Notes: generated by a model from the letters alone, not told the origin. Shown: positions 1 through 8,655, counted from the stretch's first letter. The stretch is DNA of 64,000 bases from Paraburkholderia sp. LEh10 (GCF_017814945.1 NZ_JAGIPX010000046.1:1-64000), one strand, 5' to 3'. Numbers and translations are program-made.

Positions 1-480
1 CTTTGCCGCGGCAAAGAAAGTAAGTGCCGCCCCGCACAGGGGCAACGCCCGCGCCGCGAGGCGCTATCGCGGATGCCCGCGCAGGGGCAAACAAACCGCA
101 TCACGACTGCCCGCGCAGGGCCAAACAAACCGCATCGCGGATGCCCGCGCAGGGCCAAACAAACCGCATCGCGGATGCCCGCGCAGGGGCAAAACAAACC
201 GCATCGCGACTGCCCGCGCAGGGCCAAACAAACCGCATCGCGACTGCCTGCGCAGGGGCAAACAAACCGCATCGCGAATGCCCGCGCAGGGGCAAAACAA
301 ACCGCATCGCGGATGCCCGCGCAGGGCCAAACAAACCGCATCGCGAATGCCCGCGCAGGGGCAAACAAACCGCATCGCGAATGCCCGCGACAGCGGCAAA
401 AGAAACCGCATCACAACTGCCCGCGCAAAGGGCAAACCAAACCGAACCGCAAATGCGGGCGCAGCGCAAACCGAATCGCA
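1..480. repeat. Palindrome-plus-34-base tandem repeat module, copy 1 (longest)
   Basis: The window opens inside a palindrome centred on TTTGCCGCGGCAAA. A GC-rich leader follows (about 26-72), then about eleven head-to-tail units of 34-36 bases. A unit is built from CCCGCGCAGGGGC, AAACAAACCGC and ATCGCGGATG, varying between GGGGC and GGGCC in the first block and GGATG, GAATG or GACTG at the end. The last units (about 385-480) drift. The same palindrome, leader and unit order recurs twice at 4047-4870. The unit is not a multiple of three, yet it lacks stops in several frames, so long open frames here are most likely repeat artefacts. There are no unique spacers, so it is not a CRISPR array. Function unknown. 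Confidence 0.85.
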
Positions 481-499
481 AAAAACCCAACCACCAACC

Positions 500-525
500 G
501 CGCGCCCCACCGGGCGCGCTAAAAT
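500..525 (+). promoter_or_regulatory. Hairpin and possible -10 element ahead of waaC
   Basis: An 8-base-pair GC stem (GCGCGCCC at 500-507, GGGCGCGC at 512-519) is followed at once by TAAAAT (520-525), a plausible -10 box about 55 bases before waaC. No good -35 box is visible at the right distance. The stem could instead end transcription from the repeat side, although no T tract follows it. Confidence 0.3.
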
Positions 526-582
526 TGCGTTCCCTTCCACCGCGTCATCACGCCGCCTCAACGGGCGTTCCCATTCTTGAGT

Positions 583-1578
583 GTGCAAAAGATCCTCATC
601 GTGAGAGTGTCGTCGCTGGGCGACGTCGTTCACAACATGCCGGCCATCGCCGACATTCGCCGCCGCCATCCCAATGCGCAGATCGACTGGCTCGTCGAAG
701 AAAGCTTCATGAAGCTGGTGGAGCTCGTGGACGGCGTCCGGCGCGCGATTCCGGTGTCGTTGCGGCGCTGGCGCAAGCGCATTCTCTCCGTCGACAACTG
801 GCGCGAGATCGGCGCCTTCCGCCGCGCGCTCGCCGCCGAAAAATACGATCTCGTGATCGATTGCCAGGGGCTCATCAAGACCGCGTGGGTCGCGAAGATG
901 GCGCGAGGGCCGCTCGTCGGACTTGGCAACCGCACGGACGGCGCGGGCTACGAATGGCCCGTGCGTTTCTTCTACGACCGGCGCGTGGCCATCGAGCCGC
1001 GCACGCACGTCGTCGAGCGCACGCGGCAACTGGTAGCGGCCGCGCTCGGCGACCCCGTGCCTCAGCTTACCGACGACATCGACTTCGGCCTCGACACGCG
1101 CCGCGCGGCACTCGCGCTGTCCGAAGCGCAGCTGAACTTGCCCGTGCCGTACGTCGTGTTCGTCCACGCGACCTCCCGCGCCGACAAGCAGTGGCCCGAC
1201 GCGGCATGGACGGAGCTGGGCCAGTCGCTGGTGCGGCGGGGCGCATCGATCGTGTTGCCTTGGGGCAGCGATGCCGAGCGCGCGACCAGCGAACGCCTCG
1301 CGAAGGAGTTCGGCGCGGCCGCCATCGTGCCGCCGAAACTGTCGCTGCCGGCCGTGGTCGGCCTGATCGACGGCGCGGCGGCGACAGTCGGGGTTGACAC
1401 AGGTCTGGTTCATATCGCAGCCGCCCTGAAGCGTCCGACGGTCGAGTTGTACAATTTCGCCACTTCATGGCGTACGGGCGGCTACTGGTCGCCGAACGTC
1501 GTGAATCTCGGCACGGCGGGGCAGCCGCCGACGCTCCAGCAAGTGAAGTCCGCCCTGGCCGGTTTCGGCCTGCTATGA
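583..1578 (+). CDS. waaC: LPS heptosyltransferase I
   Basis: Transfers the first L-glycero-D-manno-heptose from ADP-heptose to Kdo of Kdo2-lipid A on the inner face of the inner membrane (family knowledge, glycosyltransferase family 9). The N-terminus carries the family opening ILIVRVSSLGDVVHNMP. Near residue 265 is the family segment VGVDTGLVHIAAAL, where the donor nucleotide binds. The length of 331 aa is normal. GTG at 583 gives the usual start MQKILIV; an in-frame TTG at 577 would add two residues. The kdoO-like and waaA genes follow on the same strand, forming an inner-core set. The gene directly follows the 34-base repeat array, which separates it from whatever lies upstream. Confidence 0.93.
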   Translation: MQKILIVRVSSLGDVVHNMPAIADIRRRHPNAQIDWLVEESFMKLVELVDGVRRAIPVSLRRWRKRILSVDNWREIGAFRRALAAEKYDLVIDCQGLIKTAWVAKMARGPLVGLGNRTDGAGYEWPVRFFYDRRVAIEPRTHVVERTRQLVAAALGDPVPQLTDDIDFGLDTRRAALALSEAQLNLPVPYVVFVHATSRADKQWPDAAWTELGQSLVRRGASIVLPWGSDAERATSERLAKEFGAAAIVPPKLSLPAVVGLIDGAAATVGVDTGLVHIAAALKRPTVELYNFATSWRTGGYWSPNVVNLGTAGQPPTLQQVKSALAGFGLL

Positions 1579-1784
1579 CGTAAGGCGATTGTCGCGGCGC
1601 GTGGCGGGGACGTCCGCCCGCCGTCGCGACTCGAAGCGAACGCGGCATGCGCGGCTGTCTCTCGTGACATTTGCGCCGGCTGCGGACGCCGCGTCCCCGC
1701 TGGCGGGCAGGTGCGATAAACAAGGCGTCCGCCGCCGTCAGCCGTCACGCCGGGGCTGGCACTATCTGCTTTGAAAAGGCGACC

Positions 1785-2669
1785 ATGAACGAATCTCAGA
1801 TCATCGAAGTAGCAAGCACCGACTGGCATGGCCAGGGCTTGTCCGTGCCGCGCGAGAAGCTGCTCGCCGGCGTCGAGCGCGGCAAGGTGCTGTATTTCCC
1901 GAATCTCGCTTTCGCGATCGAGGGCGGCGAACGCGCGCTGCTCGATCCCGCGCTGGCCGATCCGAAACGCAAGAACATCAGCCTCGAGCCGAACGGCGGC
2001 GCGCTGCATGGCGTACTGGGCGACGCCGTCACCCAGTCGGCCGTGCGCGCGCTGATTGCGCGCTATCAATCGAATGCGAGGACGCTCGTCGATGGGCTCT
2101 TTCCCGAGTACGTCGGCAAGCTGCGCGTCGCGCCGACCAGCCTGCGCCTGCATCAGGTGGAGACGCGTCAGACTTCATGGCGCAAGGACGACAGCCGCCT
2201 GCACGTCGATGCGTTCCCGTCCCGTCCGAACTATGGCGAGCGAATCCTGCGCGTGTTCACGAACGTCAATCCGAACGGCGTGCCGCGCGTGTGGCGCGTC
2301 GGCGAGCCGTTCGAGGACATGGCCAAACGCTTCCTGCCGCGCATCAGGCCGCAGATGCCGGGCTCCGCGTGGCTCCTCAACCTGGTGCACGTCACGAAGT
2401 CGCTGCGCAGCGAGTACGACCATCTGATGCTGAACCTGCATGACGGCATGAAGGCCGACCTCGAGTATCAGAAGAACTCGCCGCAGGAGACGATGCCGTT
2501 TCCCCCGGGCAGCGTGTGGGTGTGTTTCTCGGACCAGACCTCGCATGCGGTGATGTCCGGCCAGTACATGATGGAACAGACATTCTTCCTGCCCGTCAAG
2601 TCGATGGCGCAGCCGGAGTGCGCGCCGCTTGGCATTCTCGAGCGTCTGAAGGGCAGGGATCTGGTTTGA
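1785..2669 (+). CDS. kdoO: Kdo 3-hydroxylase-like Fe(II)/2-oxoglutarate dioxygenase
   Basis: A 294-aa protein resembling the Kdo hydroxylase family described in Burkholderia and Yersinia, which converts the outer Kdo of lipid A-core to Ko. Recognition rests on overall similarity (the region around ISLEPNGGALHGV and the His/Asp segment LHVDAFPSRP, a candidate HxD iron-binding triad) and on its position between waaC and waaA. ATG at 1785 is preceded by AAAAGGCG, a usable ribosome-binding site; the frame is open further upstream, but that part looks non-coding. It probably acts in the cytoplasm or at the inner membrane on Kdo2-lipid A. If it is active, the LPS of this strain contains Ko. Confidence 0.82.
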   Translation: MNESQIIEVASTDWHGQGLSVPREKLLAGVERGKVLYFPNLAFAIEGGERALLDPALADPKRKNISLEPNGGALHGVLGDAVTQSAVRALIARYQSNARTLVDGLFPEYVGKLRVAPTSLRLHQVETRQTSWRKDDSRLHVDAFPSRPNYGERILRVFTNVNPNGVPRVWRVGEPFEDMAKRFLPRIRPQMPGSAWLLNLVHVTKSLRSEYDHLMLNLHDGMKADLEYQKNSPQETMPFPPGSVWVCFSDQTSHAVMSGQYMMEQTFFLPVKSMAQPECAPLGILERLKGRDLV

Positions 2670-2748
2670 AAGGCGCGCTGCTTCCGCCAGGCGATGCCGC
2701 GCGAGACGCCATGCGCGCGGCCATGTCGATGTGTTGCGCGGAGGCCCG

Positions 2749-4044
2749 ATGCTGAGGGCCGTCTATAACGCGCTGTGGTGGCTGATCGCGCCGCTTGCGG
2801 TGTTGCGGCTTTTGATCCGCTCGCGCAAGGAGCGCGGCTATCGCGAGCATATTGGCGAGCGCTTCGGTTCAGTCCGCGGCCGCGTGCCCGAGGACGATAC
2901 GCCGCTGATCTGGGTGCATGCCGTGTCGGTGGGCGAGACGCGCGCCGCGCAGCCGCTCATTGAGGCGCTGATCATTGCGCGGCCCGACGCCCGCATTCTG
3001 CTCACGCACATGACGCCGAGCGGCCGCGCGACCGGCGAGCAGATCTTCGGCGATCGCGTGCTGCGCTGTTATCTGCCGTACGACATGCCGCGCGCCGTGC
3101 GGCGTTTTCTGAAAGCCTGGCGGCCTTCCGTCGGTCTCGTGATGGAAACGGAAGTCTGGCCGACGCTCATCGACGAATGCCGCCGCGCCGACGTGCCGCT
3201 CGTGCTGACGAACGCGCGGATGTCGCAGCGCTCGTACCGGCGCGCGGCGAAGTTCGGCAACGCGACGCGTAGCGTGTTCGGCGGCTTTTCTCGCGTGCTT
3301 GCACAGAGTCCATCGGACGCGATGCGGCTTTCCGCACTAGGCGCGCGCAACGTGGCCGTGCTCGGCAATCTGAAGTTCGACATGAACACGCCGCCCGAAC
3401 TCGCGTCGCGCGGGCATGCGTGGCGCGCGGCCATCGGCTCGCGTCCCGTGTGGGTCGCTGCGAGCACGCGTGAAGGCGAAGAGGAACTGGTGCTGCAGGC
3501 ATTTGCAGCGCTCGGCATCGACGACGCGTTGCTGATACTCGTGCCGCGTCATCCGCAGCGCTTCAATGAAGTCGCGGCGCTCATCGAGAAGAAGGGATTG
3601 CGTTGCGTGCGCCGTTCGGAGTGGGCGCCCACGGGCGCGGTGGCGGCGGGCGAGCGCGCGCCGACGGCGATGCCGGGTGACGTGAAGGTGCTGCTCGGCG
3701 ACTCGATGGGTGAGCTGGGCGCTTACTATGCCGCGTCGGATGTGGCGTTCATCGGCGGCAGTCTGTTGCCGTTGGGCGGACAGAATCTGATCGAGGCGTG
3801 CGGGGTGGGCGTGCCCGTGCTGATCGGGCCGCATGTGTTCAATTTCACGCAGGCGACGGCTGATGCCGTTGCCGCTGGCGCATGCGTGCAGGTGAAAGAT
3901 CCCGCTGACCTTGCGCGAGTGCTGCGGGAGCTGTTCGACGATAAGGCACGCCGCGTGGCGATGGGAGGTGCGGCGTCGGCGTTTGCGGCGAGGCATCGGG
4001 GGGCGACCGCGCGTACTGTTAATGTGCTGACGACGTTGTTGTAA
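2749..4044 (+). CDS. waaA: Kdo transferase (3-deoxy-D-manno-octulosonic acid transferase)
   Basis: Adds one or two Kdo residues from CMP-Kdo to lipid IVA, an essential step of LPS assembly (glycosyltransferase family 30). The N-terminus is one membrane anchor (about residues 4-24), followed by the family segments IWVHAVSVGETRAAQPL and TEVWPTLIDECRR. The C-terminal half carries the nucleotide-binding segment FIGGSLLPLGGQNLIEA, including the conserved Glu. The length of 431 aa is normal. ATG at 2749 has GGAGG six bases upstream and is preferred over GTG at 2731. The gene stops two bases before copy 2 of the palindrome/34-base repeat module. Confidence 0.93.
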   Translation: MLRAVYNALWWLIAPLAVLRLLIRSRKERGYREHIGERFGSVRGRVPEDDTPLIWVHAVSVGETRAAQPLIEALIIARPDARILLTHMTPSGRATGEQIFGDRVLRCYLPYDMPRAVRRFLKAWRPSVGLVMETEVWPTLIDECRRADVPLVLTNARMSQRSYRRAAKFGNATRSVFGGFSRVLAQSPSDAMRLSALGARNVAVLGNLKFDMNTPPELASRGHAWRAAIGSRPVWVAASTREGEEELVLQAFAALGIDDALLILVPRHPQRFNEVAALIEKKGLRCVRRSEWAPTGAVAAGERAPTAMPGDVKVLLGDSMGELGAYYAASDVAFIGGSLLPLGGQNLIEACGVGVPVLIGPHVFNFTQATADAVAAGACVQVKDPADLARVLRELFDDKARRVAMGGAASAFAARHRGATARTVNVLTTLL

Positions 4045-4223
4045 AGGTTTGGTTTGCCCTTTGCGCGGGCAGTCGCAATGCGTTTTGTTTGGCCCTGCGC
4101 GGGCATCCGCGATGCGGTTTGTTTTGCCCCTGCGCGGGCATCCGCGATGCGGTTTGTTTGCCCCTGCGCGGGCATCCGCGATTGCGCCTCGTGGCGCGGG
4201 CGTTGCCCCTGTGCGGGGCGGCA

Positions 4224-4255
4224 CTTCCTTTCTTTGCCGCGGCAAAGAAAGGAAG
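4224..4255. repeat. Perfect 32-base palindrome, left arm
   Basis: The half-site is CTTCCTTTCTTTGCCG followed directly by its exact complement. It is the junction between the leader and the inner segment of repeat module copy 2. It shares its core with 4718-4749 but has different outer bases, which still pair. Confidence 0.9.
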
Positions 4256-4717
4256 CAAAGAAAGCCGCTCACCCCGCCAATGCTTGACGCTTGTCCACGG
4301 GCCTTCAACGTCCCCGCACTTCGCACACCCGCGCCTCGGCCGCTGTCGGTTGCCAAAGCCCTATTGAACGCCTCACCCGTTTCACGCGCTCCTGCAACGG
4401 CTACCCGCCCCCCTGGTGTTTCAGTGCCCTTTTGCGGCAAACATATGTTGGTCGTCGCGCCTCACAGGCAGCGCTCGAACAGTGCAGAGACATCGCGCAG
4501 CGACGGTGTTCTGATGGTGCGAATGCCTACATAGGTTTGCCGCATGGGGGCGCTGAATAATCGAGGGCGTAGTGTGCAACGCGGATGCGTGAAGCGGGTG
4601 AGACGCGAGTCAGTGCGCTGGCGACGGACATGGGCCAGCACACTGCCGCGATAAACATGGGGATGTTGGGGGCCCGTGGGTAGAAACAAGCATTGGCGGT
4701 GTGAGCGGCTTTCTTTG

Positions 4718-4749
4718 CCTCCTTTCTTTGCCGCGGCAAAGAAAGGAGG
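4718..4749. repeat. Perfect 32-base palindrome, right arm
   Basis: The half-site is CCTCCTTTCTTTGCCG followed by its exact complement. Compared with 4224-4255, the outer positions changed on both sides together, so perfect pairing was kept. The start of the window (1-20) carries the same core. Confidence 0.9.
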
Positions 4750-4900
4750 TGCCGCCCCGCACAGGGGCAACGCCTGCGCCGCGAGGCGCTATCGCGGATG
4801 CCAGCGACAGCGGCAAAACAAACCGCATCGCGACAGCCCGCGAAAAGGGCAAACCAAACCGCGACACCCGGCCCCCCAAGCGTCGCAGACAAAACAAAAA

Positions 4901-6295
4901 TCAGAACGGCAACTTCGCGTCAGCCTTCTCCGCCAGAATCACCCGACGAAAATCTTCCTGAATCCGCTTGAGCGCCGCGTCATTGTCGGCTTCGAACCGC
5001 ATCACAACGACAGGCGTGGTGTTCGACGAACGCGCAAGCCCGAAGCCATCCGGATACTCGACGCGCAATCCGTCGATCGTCACAACCTGATCGGCGTCCG
5101 GAAACGTCGCGCTCTTTTGCAAGCGCGCAATCAGCTCGAAGTTCTCGCCTTCCTGCAGCTTCAATTGCAATTCCGGCGTGGAGTGCGAATTCGGCAGGCT
5201 GTTGAGCACCTTGCTCGGGTCCTGCACGCGCGCCAGGATTTCCAGCAGCCGCGCGCCCGTGTACAGGCCGTCGTCAAATCCGTACCAGCGGTCCTTGAAG
5301 AACACGTGGCCGCTCATTTCGCCCGCGAGCGGCGCGCCCGTTTCACGTAGCTTCGCCTTCACGAGCGAATGACCCGTCTTCCACATCAGCGGCTCGCCGC
5401 CCTTGTCCTTCACCCACTTCGCGAGATTGCGAGTGCACTTCACGTCGTAGATGATCTGCGCCCCCTTGTTGCGCGACAGCACTTCTTCGGCGAACAGCAT
5501 CAGCTGGCGGTCCGGATAGATGATCTCGCCGTCCTTCGTCACGACGCCGAGCCGGTCGCCGTCACCGTCGAACGCGAAGCCGATTTCGGCGTCCGTTTCC
5601 TTCAGCGCGCGAATCACGTCTTCGAGGTTTTCCGGGTGCGCCGGGTCCGGATGGTGATTCGGGAAGTTGCCGTCGATGTCCGTGAACAGCTCGACTAGTT
5701 CGCAGCCAAGCGCCTTGAACAGACGCGGAGCAAGACCGCCCGCGACGCCGTTACCGGTATCGACGACGATCTTCAGCGGCCGCGCGAGCTTGATATCGCT
5801 GACGATGCGGTCGATGTAGGCATCGGCGACGTCGTATTCGTGATAACTGCCGCTGCCGCTTTCGAAGCGGTTTTCGGCGATGCGCGTGTACAGCGCCTGG
5901 ATCTGCTCGCCGTAGATGGCCGCGCCGCGCAGCACCATCTTGAAGCCGTTGTAGTCGGGCGGATTGTGGCTGCCCGTGACGACGATGCAGGAATCGACGC
6001 GGCGCTCGCCGCCTTCGAGCTTCAGCGGCACGCTGGCCGCGAAATAGCCGACGGGCGTCGGCACCATGCCGACGTTGACCACGTCGACGCCCGCCGCGCG
6101 CAGCCCGTCGGACAGCGCCTGGATCAGCTCGGGACCAGACAGCCGGCCGTCGCGCGCGACCACGACGGCATCGCCGCCCTGCGCGCGCACTTCGCTGCCG
6201 AACGCGCGGCCGATCGAACGGGCGGCTTCGGCATCGAGGGTCTTGCCGATCACTCCGCGGATGTCATATGCCTTGAATATGGATTGCGAGATCAT
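4901..6295 (-). CDS. manB: Phosphomannomutase/phosphoglucomutase
   Basis: Interconverts hexose 6-phosphate and hexose 1-phosphate, feeding GDP-mannose, dTDP-rhamnose and UDP-glucose synthesis in the cytoplasm. It belongs to the alpha-D-phosphohexomutase family. The catalytic phosphoserine loop is TGSHNPPDYNGFK (about residue 105), the metal loop DGDGDRLG (about residue 240) and the sugar-binding loop GEMSGHVFF (about residue 325). The length of 464 aa matches bifunctional AlgC-type enzymes. ATG at 6295 gives MISQSIFKAYDIRG; the upstream in-frame GTG at 6307 is less likely. The gene converges with waaA across the inverted repeat and diverges from the flippase gene. The gene name follows common usage; algC or pgm would be equally fair. 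Confidence 0.9.
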   Translation of the reverse strand: MISQSIFKAYDIRGVIGKTLDAEAARSIGRAFGSEVRAQGGDAVVVARDGRLSGPELIQALSDGLRAAGVDVVNVGMVPTPVGYFAASVPLKLEGGERRVDSCIVVTGSHNPPDYNGFKMVLRGAAIYGEQIQALYTRIAENRFESGSGSYHEYDVADAYIDRIVSDIKLARPLKIVVDTGNGVAGGLAPRLFKALGCELVELFTDIDGNFPNHHPDPAHPENLEDVIRALKETDAEIGFAFDGDGDRLGVVTKDGEIIYPDRQLMLFAEEVLSRNKGAQIIYDVKCTRNLAKWVKDKGGEPLMWKTGHSLVKAKLRETGAPLAGEMSGHVFFKDRWYGFDDGLYTGARLLEILARVQDPSKVLNSLPNSHSTPELQLKLQEGENFELIARLQKSATFPDADQVVTIDGLRVEYPDGFGLARSSNTTPVVVMRFEADNDAALKRIQEDFRRVILAEKADAKLPF

Positions 6296-6384
6296 GGATT
6301 GGCTCACTTACGTGCAATGGGAAATATGTTCGACACGGCGTGGTCACGGCGCTGTGCCTTGCCGGAAGCGGTCCGGATACAACT

Positions 6385-6390
6385 TATAAT
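6385..6390 (+). promoter_or_regulatory. Possible -10 box for the flippase-galE operon
   Basis: A perfect TATAAT lies in the divergent region between the phosphomannomutase and flippase genes, about 155 bases before the flippase start. A TTGCCG at 6359-6364 could be a -35 box, but the 20-base spacing is long. No experimental support. Confidence 0.3.
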
Positions 6391-6544
6391 TGCGCTTTTC
6401 AGCGACGCCCTGCTGGCGCCATTCTAATGCTTAGACGCCCCGCCCTCACAAAGTTGCCGCATCCTGCGACCGGCAGGGCCCCCATCCTTACACAGCACAT
6501 GCACCTTGCGTGCCCGCTGGCGGCCAACGAACACGCGGGACACC

Positions 6545-7813
6545 ATGCGGATGCCGGCGCTTAAGCGTTTCGCGAATCCGGACGTCACGCGGGCTGTCGC
6601 AAACCTTGTCTGGCTTGGCCTCGAACGGCTCACGCAGATCGGCGTGGCGATCGCGATCAGCGGCGTGCTCGCGCGCTATTTCGGCCCCGACGTGTTCGGC
6701 AAATGGCAGTACGCCAACACGCTTTTACTCGTCCTGTCGCCGATTACATGGGTCTGCGGCGCGGAGATTCTCGTGCCGACCATCGTCCATCGACCACCCG
6801 AACAGCTCGGCACCGTGCTCGGCAGCGCGTTCGCCTTGCGGCTCGCGGTGTCGGCGGCAGCACTCCTGCTGACGTGGGCAGGAATCGCCGCGGGCTTCAC
6901 CGATCCCCTCGTCGGCGCGATGCTCGCCGGGCTCGCCGTGACGATGCTGTTTCGCGAGCCTTTCGTCGGCGTGGTCAACGCGTGGCTGCAAAGCATGACG
7001 TATAGCAAGCCGCAATTGCTGACCAGCATGACGACGGCCATCGCGAAGGCCGCGCTCGTATGGCTGCTGGTGCGCGCGGCCGCCGCGCCGTCGCGTTTCG
7101 GCTGGCTGTGGGCGCTCGAATCGGCCGTGATCGGCATGGTACTGGTCATTTATTACATGCAGCGGCGCGGCGGCAAGCTCGGCTGGCAACTGGACGGCGC
7201 GCTCTTTCGCCACTTCGCCACGGCAGGCACCGTCTTCTGGCTCGGCCTCATCTGCATGTATCTGTTCCTCAAGCTCGACCGGCTGATGCTGGAGCGCGCG
7301 GTGTCGTTCGCCGATCTCGGGCGCTACTCAGCCGCGCAGCAACTGAACGAGAACTGGATCACGCTCGCGCTGATGCTCGCGCAAACCCTCGCGCCCGCGT
7401 TCGTCTACCGTATCGAGGATCTCGCGCATCTGCGCCGCAACGTGTGGCGTCTCACCGCGATGACGGCAGCGCTGATGATCGCGGGCGCGTCCGTGCTGGA
7501 CCTGCTCGCGGGCTTCATCATCCGCCGCGTGTTCGGGCCGGACTTCGACGAGGCCATCGGCATTTTCCGCTGGGCTGTGTGGTTGTCAGTGCCCGCCGGC
7601 ATCGAGGCGATCGGCAACCTGGTCGTGCTCAAGTATCAGGCGAAGTTCGTGCTGCTGTTGAAGTGGCTGCTCGCGCTGGCCATCGCATGCGTCGTCAATC
7701 TGCTGGCGATTCCCCGCATGGGCGCTTATGGCGCGCTGGTGGGGCTAGCGAGCGGTTATCTCGCCGCGGCGTCGGTCAATTTTTACTACATCCGTTACAA
7801 GCTGCGTCCATGA
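6545..7813 (+). CDS. Polysaccharide flippase, Wzx/MOP family
   Basis: A 422-aa hydrophobic protein with about a dozen predicted membrane segments spread along its length, as expected for a lipid-linked oligosaccharide flippase of the MOP superfamily. The N-terminal region (about residues 12-60, with SGVLARYFGPDVFGKWQYA) is typical of polysaccharide biosynthesis proteins. It would move an undecaprenyl-linked glycan across the inner membrane. ATG at 6545 or 6551 is the likely start; longer open frame upstream is not convincing. It overlaps the next glycosyltransferase gene by ATGA, so the two are translationally coupled. No Wzy polymerase is recognisable nearby, so its glycan may be short. Confidence 0.85.
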   Translation: MRMPALKRFANPDVTRAVANLVWLGLERLTQIGVAIAISGVLARYFGPDVFGKWQYANTLLLVLSPITWVCGAEILVPTIVHRPPEQLGTVLGSAFALRLAVSAAALLLTWAGIAAGFTDPLVGAMLAGLAVTMLFREPFVGVVNAWLQSMTYSKPQLLTSMTTAIAKAALVWLLVRAAAAPSRFGWLWALESAVIGMVLVIYYMQRRGGKLGWQLDGALFRHFATAGTVFWLGLICMYLFLKLDRLMLERAVSFADLGRYSAAQQLNENWITLALMLAQTLAPAFVYRIEDLAHLRRNVWRLTAMTAALMIAGASVLDLLAGFIIRRVFGPDFDEAIGIFRWAVWLSVPAGIEAIGNLVVLKYQAKFVLLLKWLLALAIACVVNLLAIPRMGAYGALVGLASGYLAAASVNFYYIRYKLRP

Positions 7814-8655
7814 TGTCTTCCTCATTCACGCCGCCCAAAGCGCCCGGCGCCGGCGTACTCGACGACGTCGCCGTGCTGATGCCCGCCTACAACGGCCAGG
7901 CCGATATCGAGCGCACGCTGGCCTCGTTCAGGGAGGACGCGCGCATTCACGTGCTGATCGTCGACGACGGCAGCACGCCGCCCATCGTCGCGCCAACGCT
8001 GCCGAACATGTCGGTCGACATCTTGCGCATGGCAAAGAACGGCGGCATCGAACGCGCGCTCGCGGCGGGCATCGAAGCGCTCGCCGCGCGCGGCTTTCGC
8101 TACGCCGCGCGCATCGACGCCGGCGATCTGACCGTCGCGCACCGTCTCGCGACACAGCGGACGTATCTCGAAGGGCATCCGCACGTCGCGGCTCTGGGCA
8201 TGTGGACACAAGTGATCTCGCGCGACGGCAAGCCGCTCTTCATGCTGAGACCGCCGACCGAGCCACTCGACATTCGCCGCATCCGTTTTCTGCGCGCCTG
8301 TCTCGTGCATCCGTCGATGATGCTGCGGCTCGACGCCGTGCTCGCCGTCGGCAACTATCGCGACGATTACAAGGCGGCGGAAGACCTCGATCTGTTCCTG
8401 CGCCTGATGGAGCGCTACGACTGCGCGAACCTGGCGGCGCTCGGCCTTTACTACGAAGTGAACGAAGGCGGCATCAGCGCAACGAAGCGGCGCAGGCAGA
8501 TCCAATCGACGCTGCGCCTGCAGATGCGCTACTTCAACGCGCTCAACCCGTTCGACTGGCTGGGCCTCGCGAAGAACCTGCTGCATCTCGTCACGCCGTA
8601 CCAGACCCTTCAGCGTGTCAAGAAACGTCTGTACGCGCCGCGAGCAAGCCTCTGA
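7810..8655 (+). CDS. Glycosyltransferase family 2
   Basis: A 281-aa GT-A fold enzyme with the family pattern VAVLMPAYNGQADIERTL at the N-terminus, VDDGS near residue 58 and an acidic metal-binding segment around AARIDAGD (a DxxD variant of DXD). AAEDLDLFLRL (about residue 190) carries the probable catalytic acidic residue. It starts by ATGA overlap with the flippase gene. Substrate cannot be told from sequence. With the following family 4 enzyme and galE it probably builds a galactose-containing glycan exported by the flippase. Confidence 0.85.
   Translation: MMSSSFTPPKAPGAGVLDDVAVLMPAYNGQADIERTLASFREDARIHVLIVDDGSTPPIVAPTLPNMSVDILRMAKNGGIERALAAGIEALAARGFRYAARIDAGDLTVAHRLATQRTYLEGHPHVAALGMWTQVISRDGKPLFMLRPPTEPLDIRRIRFLRACLVHPSMMLRLDAVLAVGNYRDDYKAAEDLDLFLRLMERYDCANLAALGLYYEVNEGGISATKRRRQIQSTLRLQMRYFNALNPFDWLGLAKNLLHLVTPYQTLQRVKKRLYAPRASL

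Larger units (their letters stand above)
4047..4870. repeat. Long imperfect inverted repeat made of two facing repeat modules
   Basis: Two diverged copies of one segment lie head to head with a centre near 4488. From outside inwards each arm has 34-base units (about three on the left at 4047-4185, one to two on the right at 4795-4870), the GC-rich leader, a 32-base palindrome, and an inner part of about 230 bases. Matching inner landmarks are AGCCGCTCAC at the left near 4263 and its complement near 4702-4711, and TGCGGCAAAC at 4433-4442 with its complement at 4535-4544. The segment fills the space between the convergent ends of waaA and the phosphomannomutase gene. No convincing coding sequence is seen inside. 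It may be a non-autonomous mobile sequence or a transcript-end structure. Confidence 0.75.

Noticed and set aside
64-480. Possible CRISPR array
   Set aside because: Units are directly contiguous without unique spacers, and no cas genes are present.
24-1413. Long open frames on both strands over the repeats and waaC
   Set aside because: They arise from the stop-poor repeat and from GC-rich third positions; waaC explains the plus-strand coding signal.
3337-4440. Minus-strand open frame of about 367 codons over waaA and the repeats
   Set aside because: Shadow of waaA in a GC-rich genome; no family similarity.
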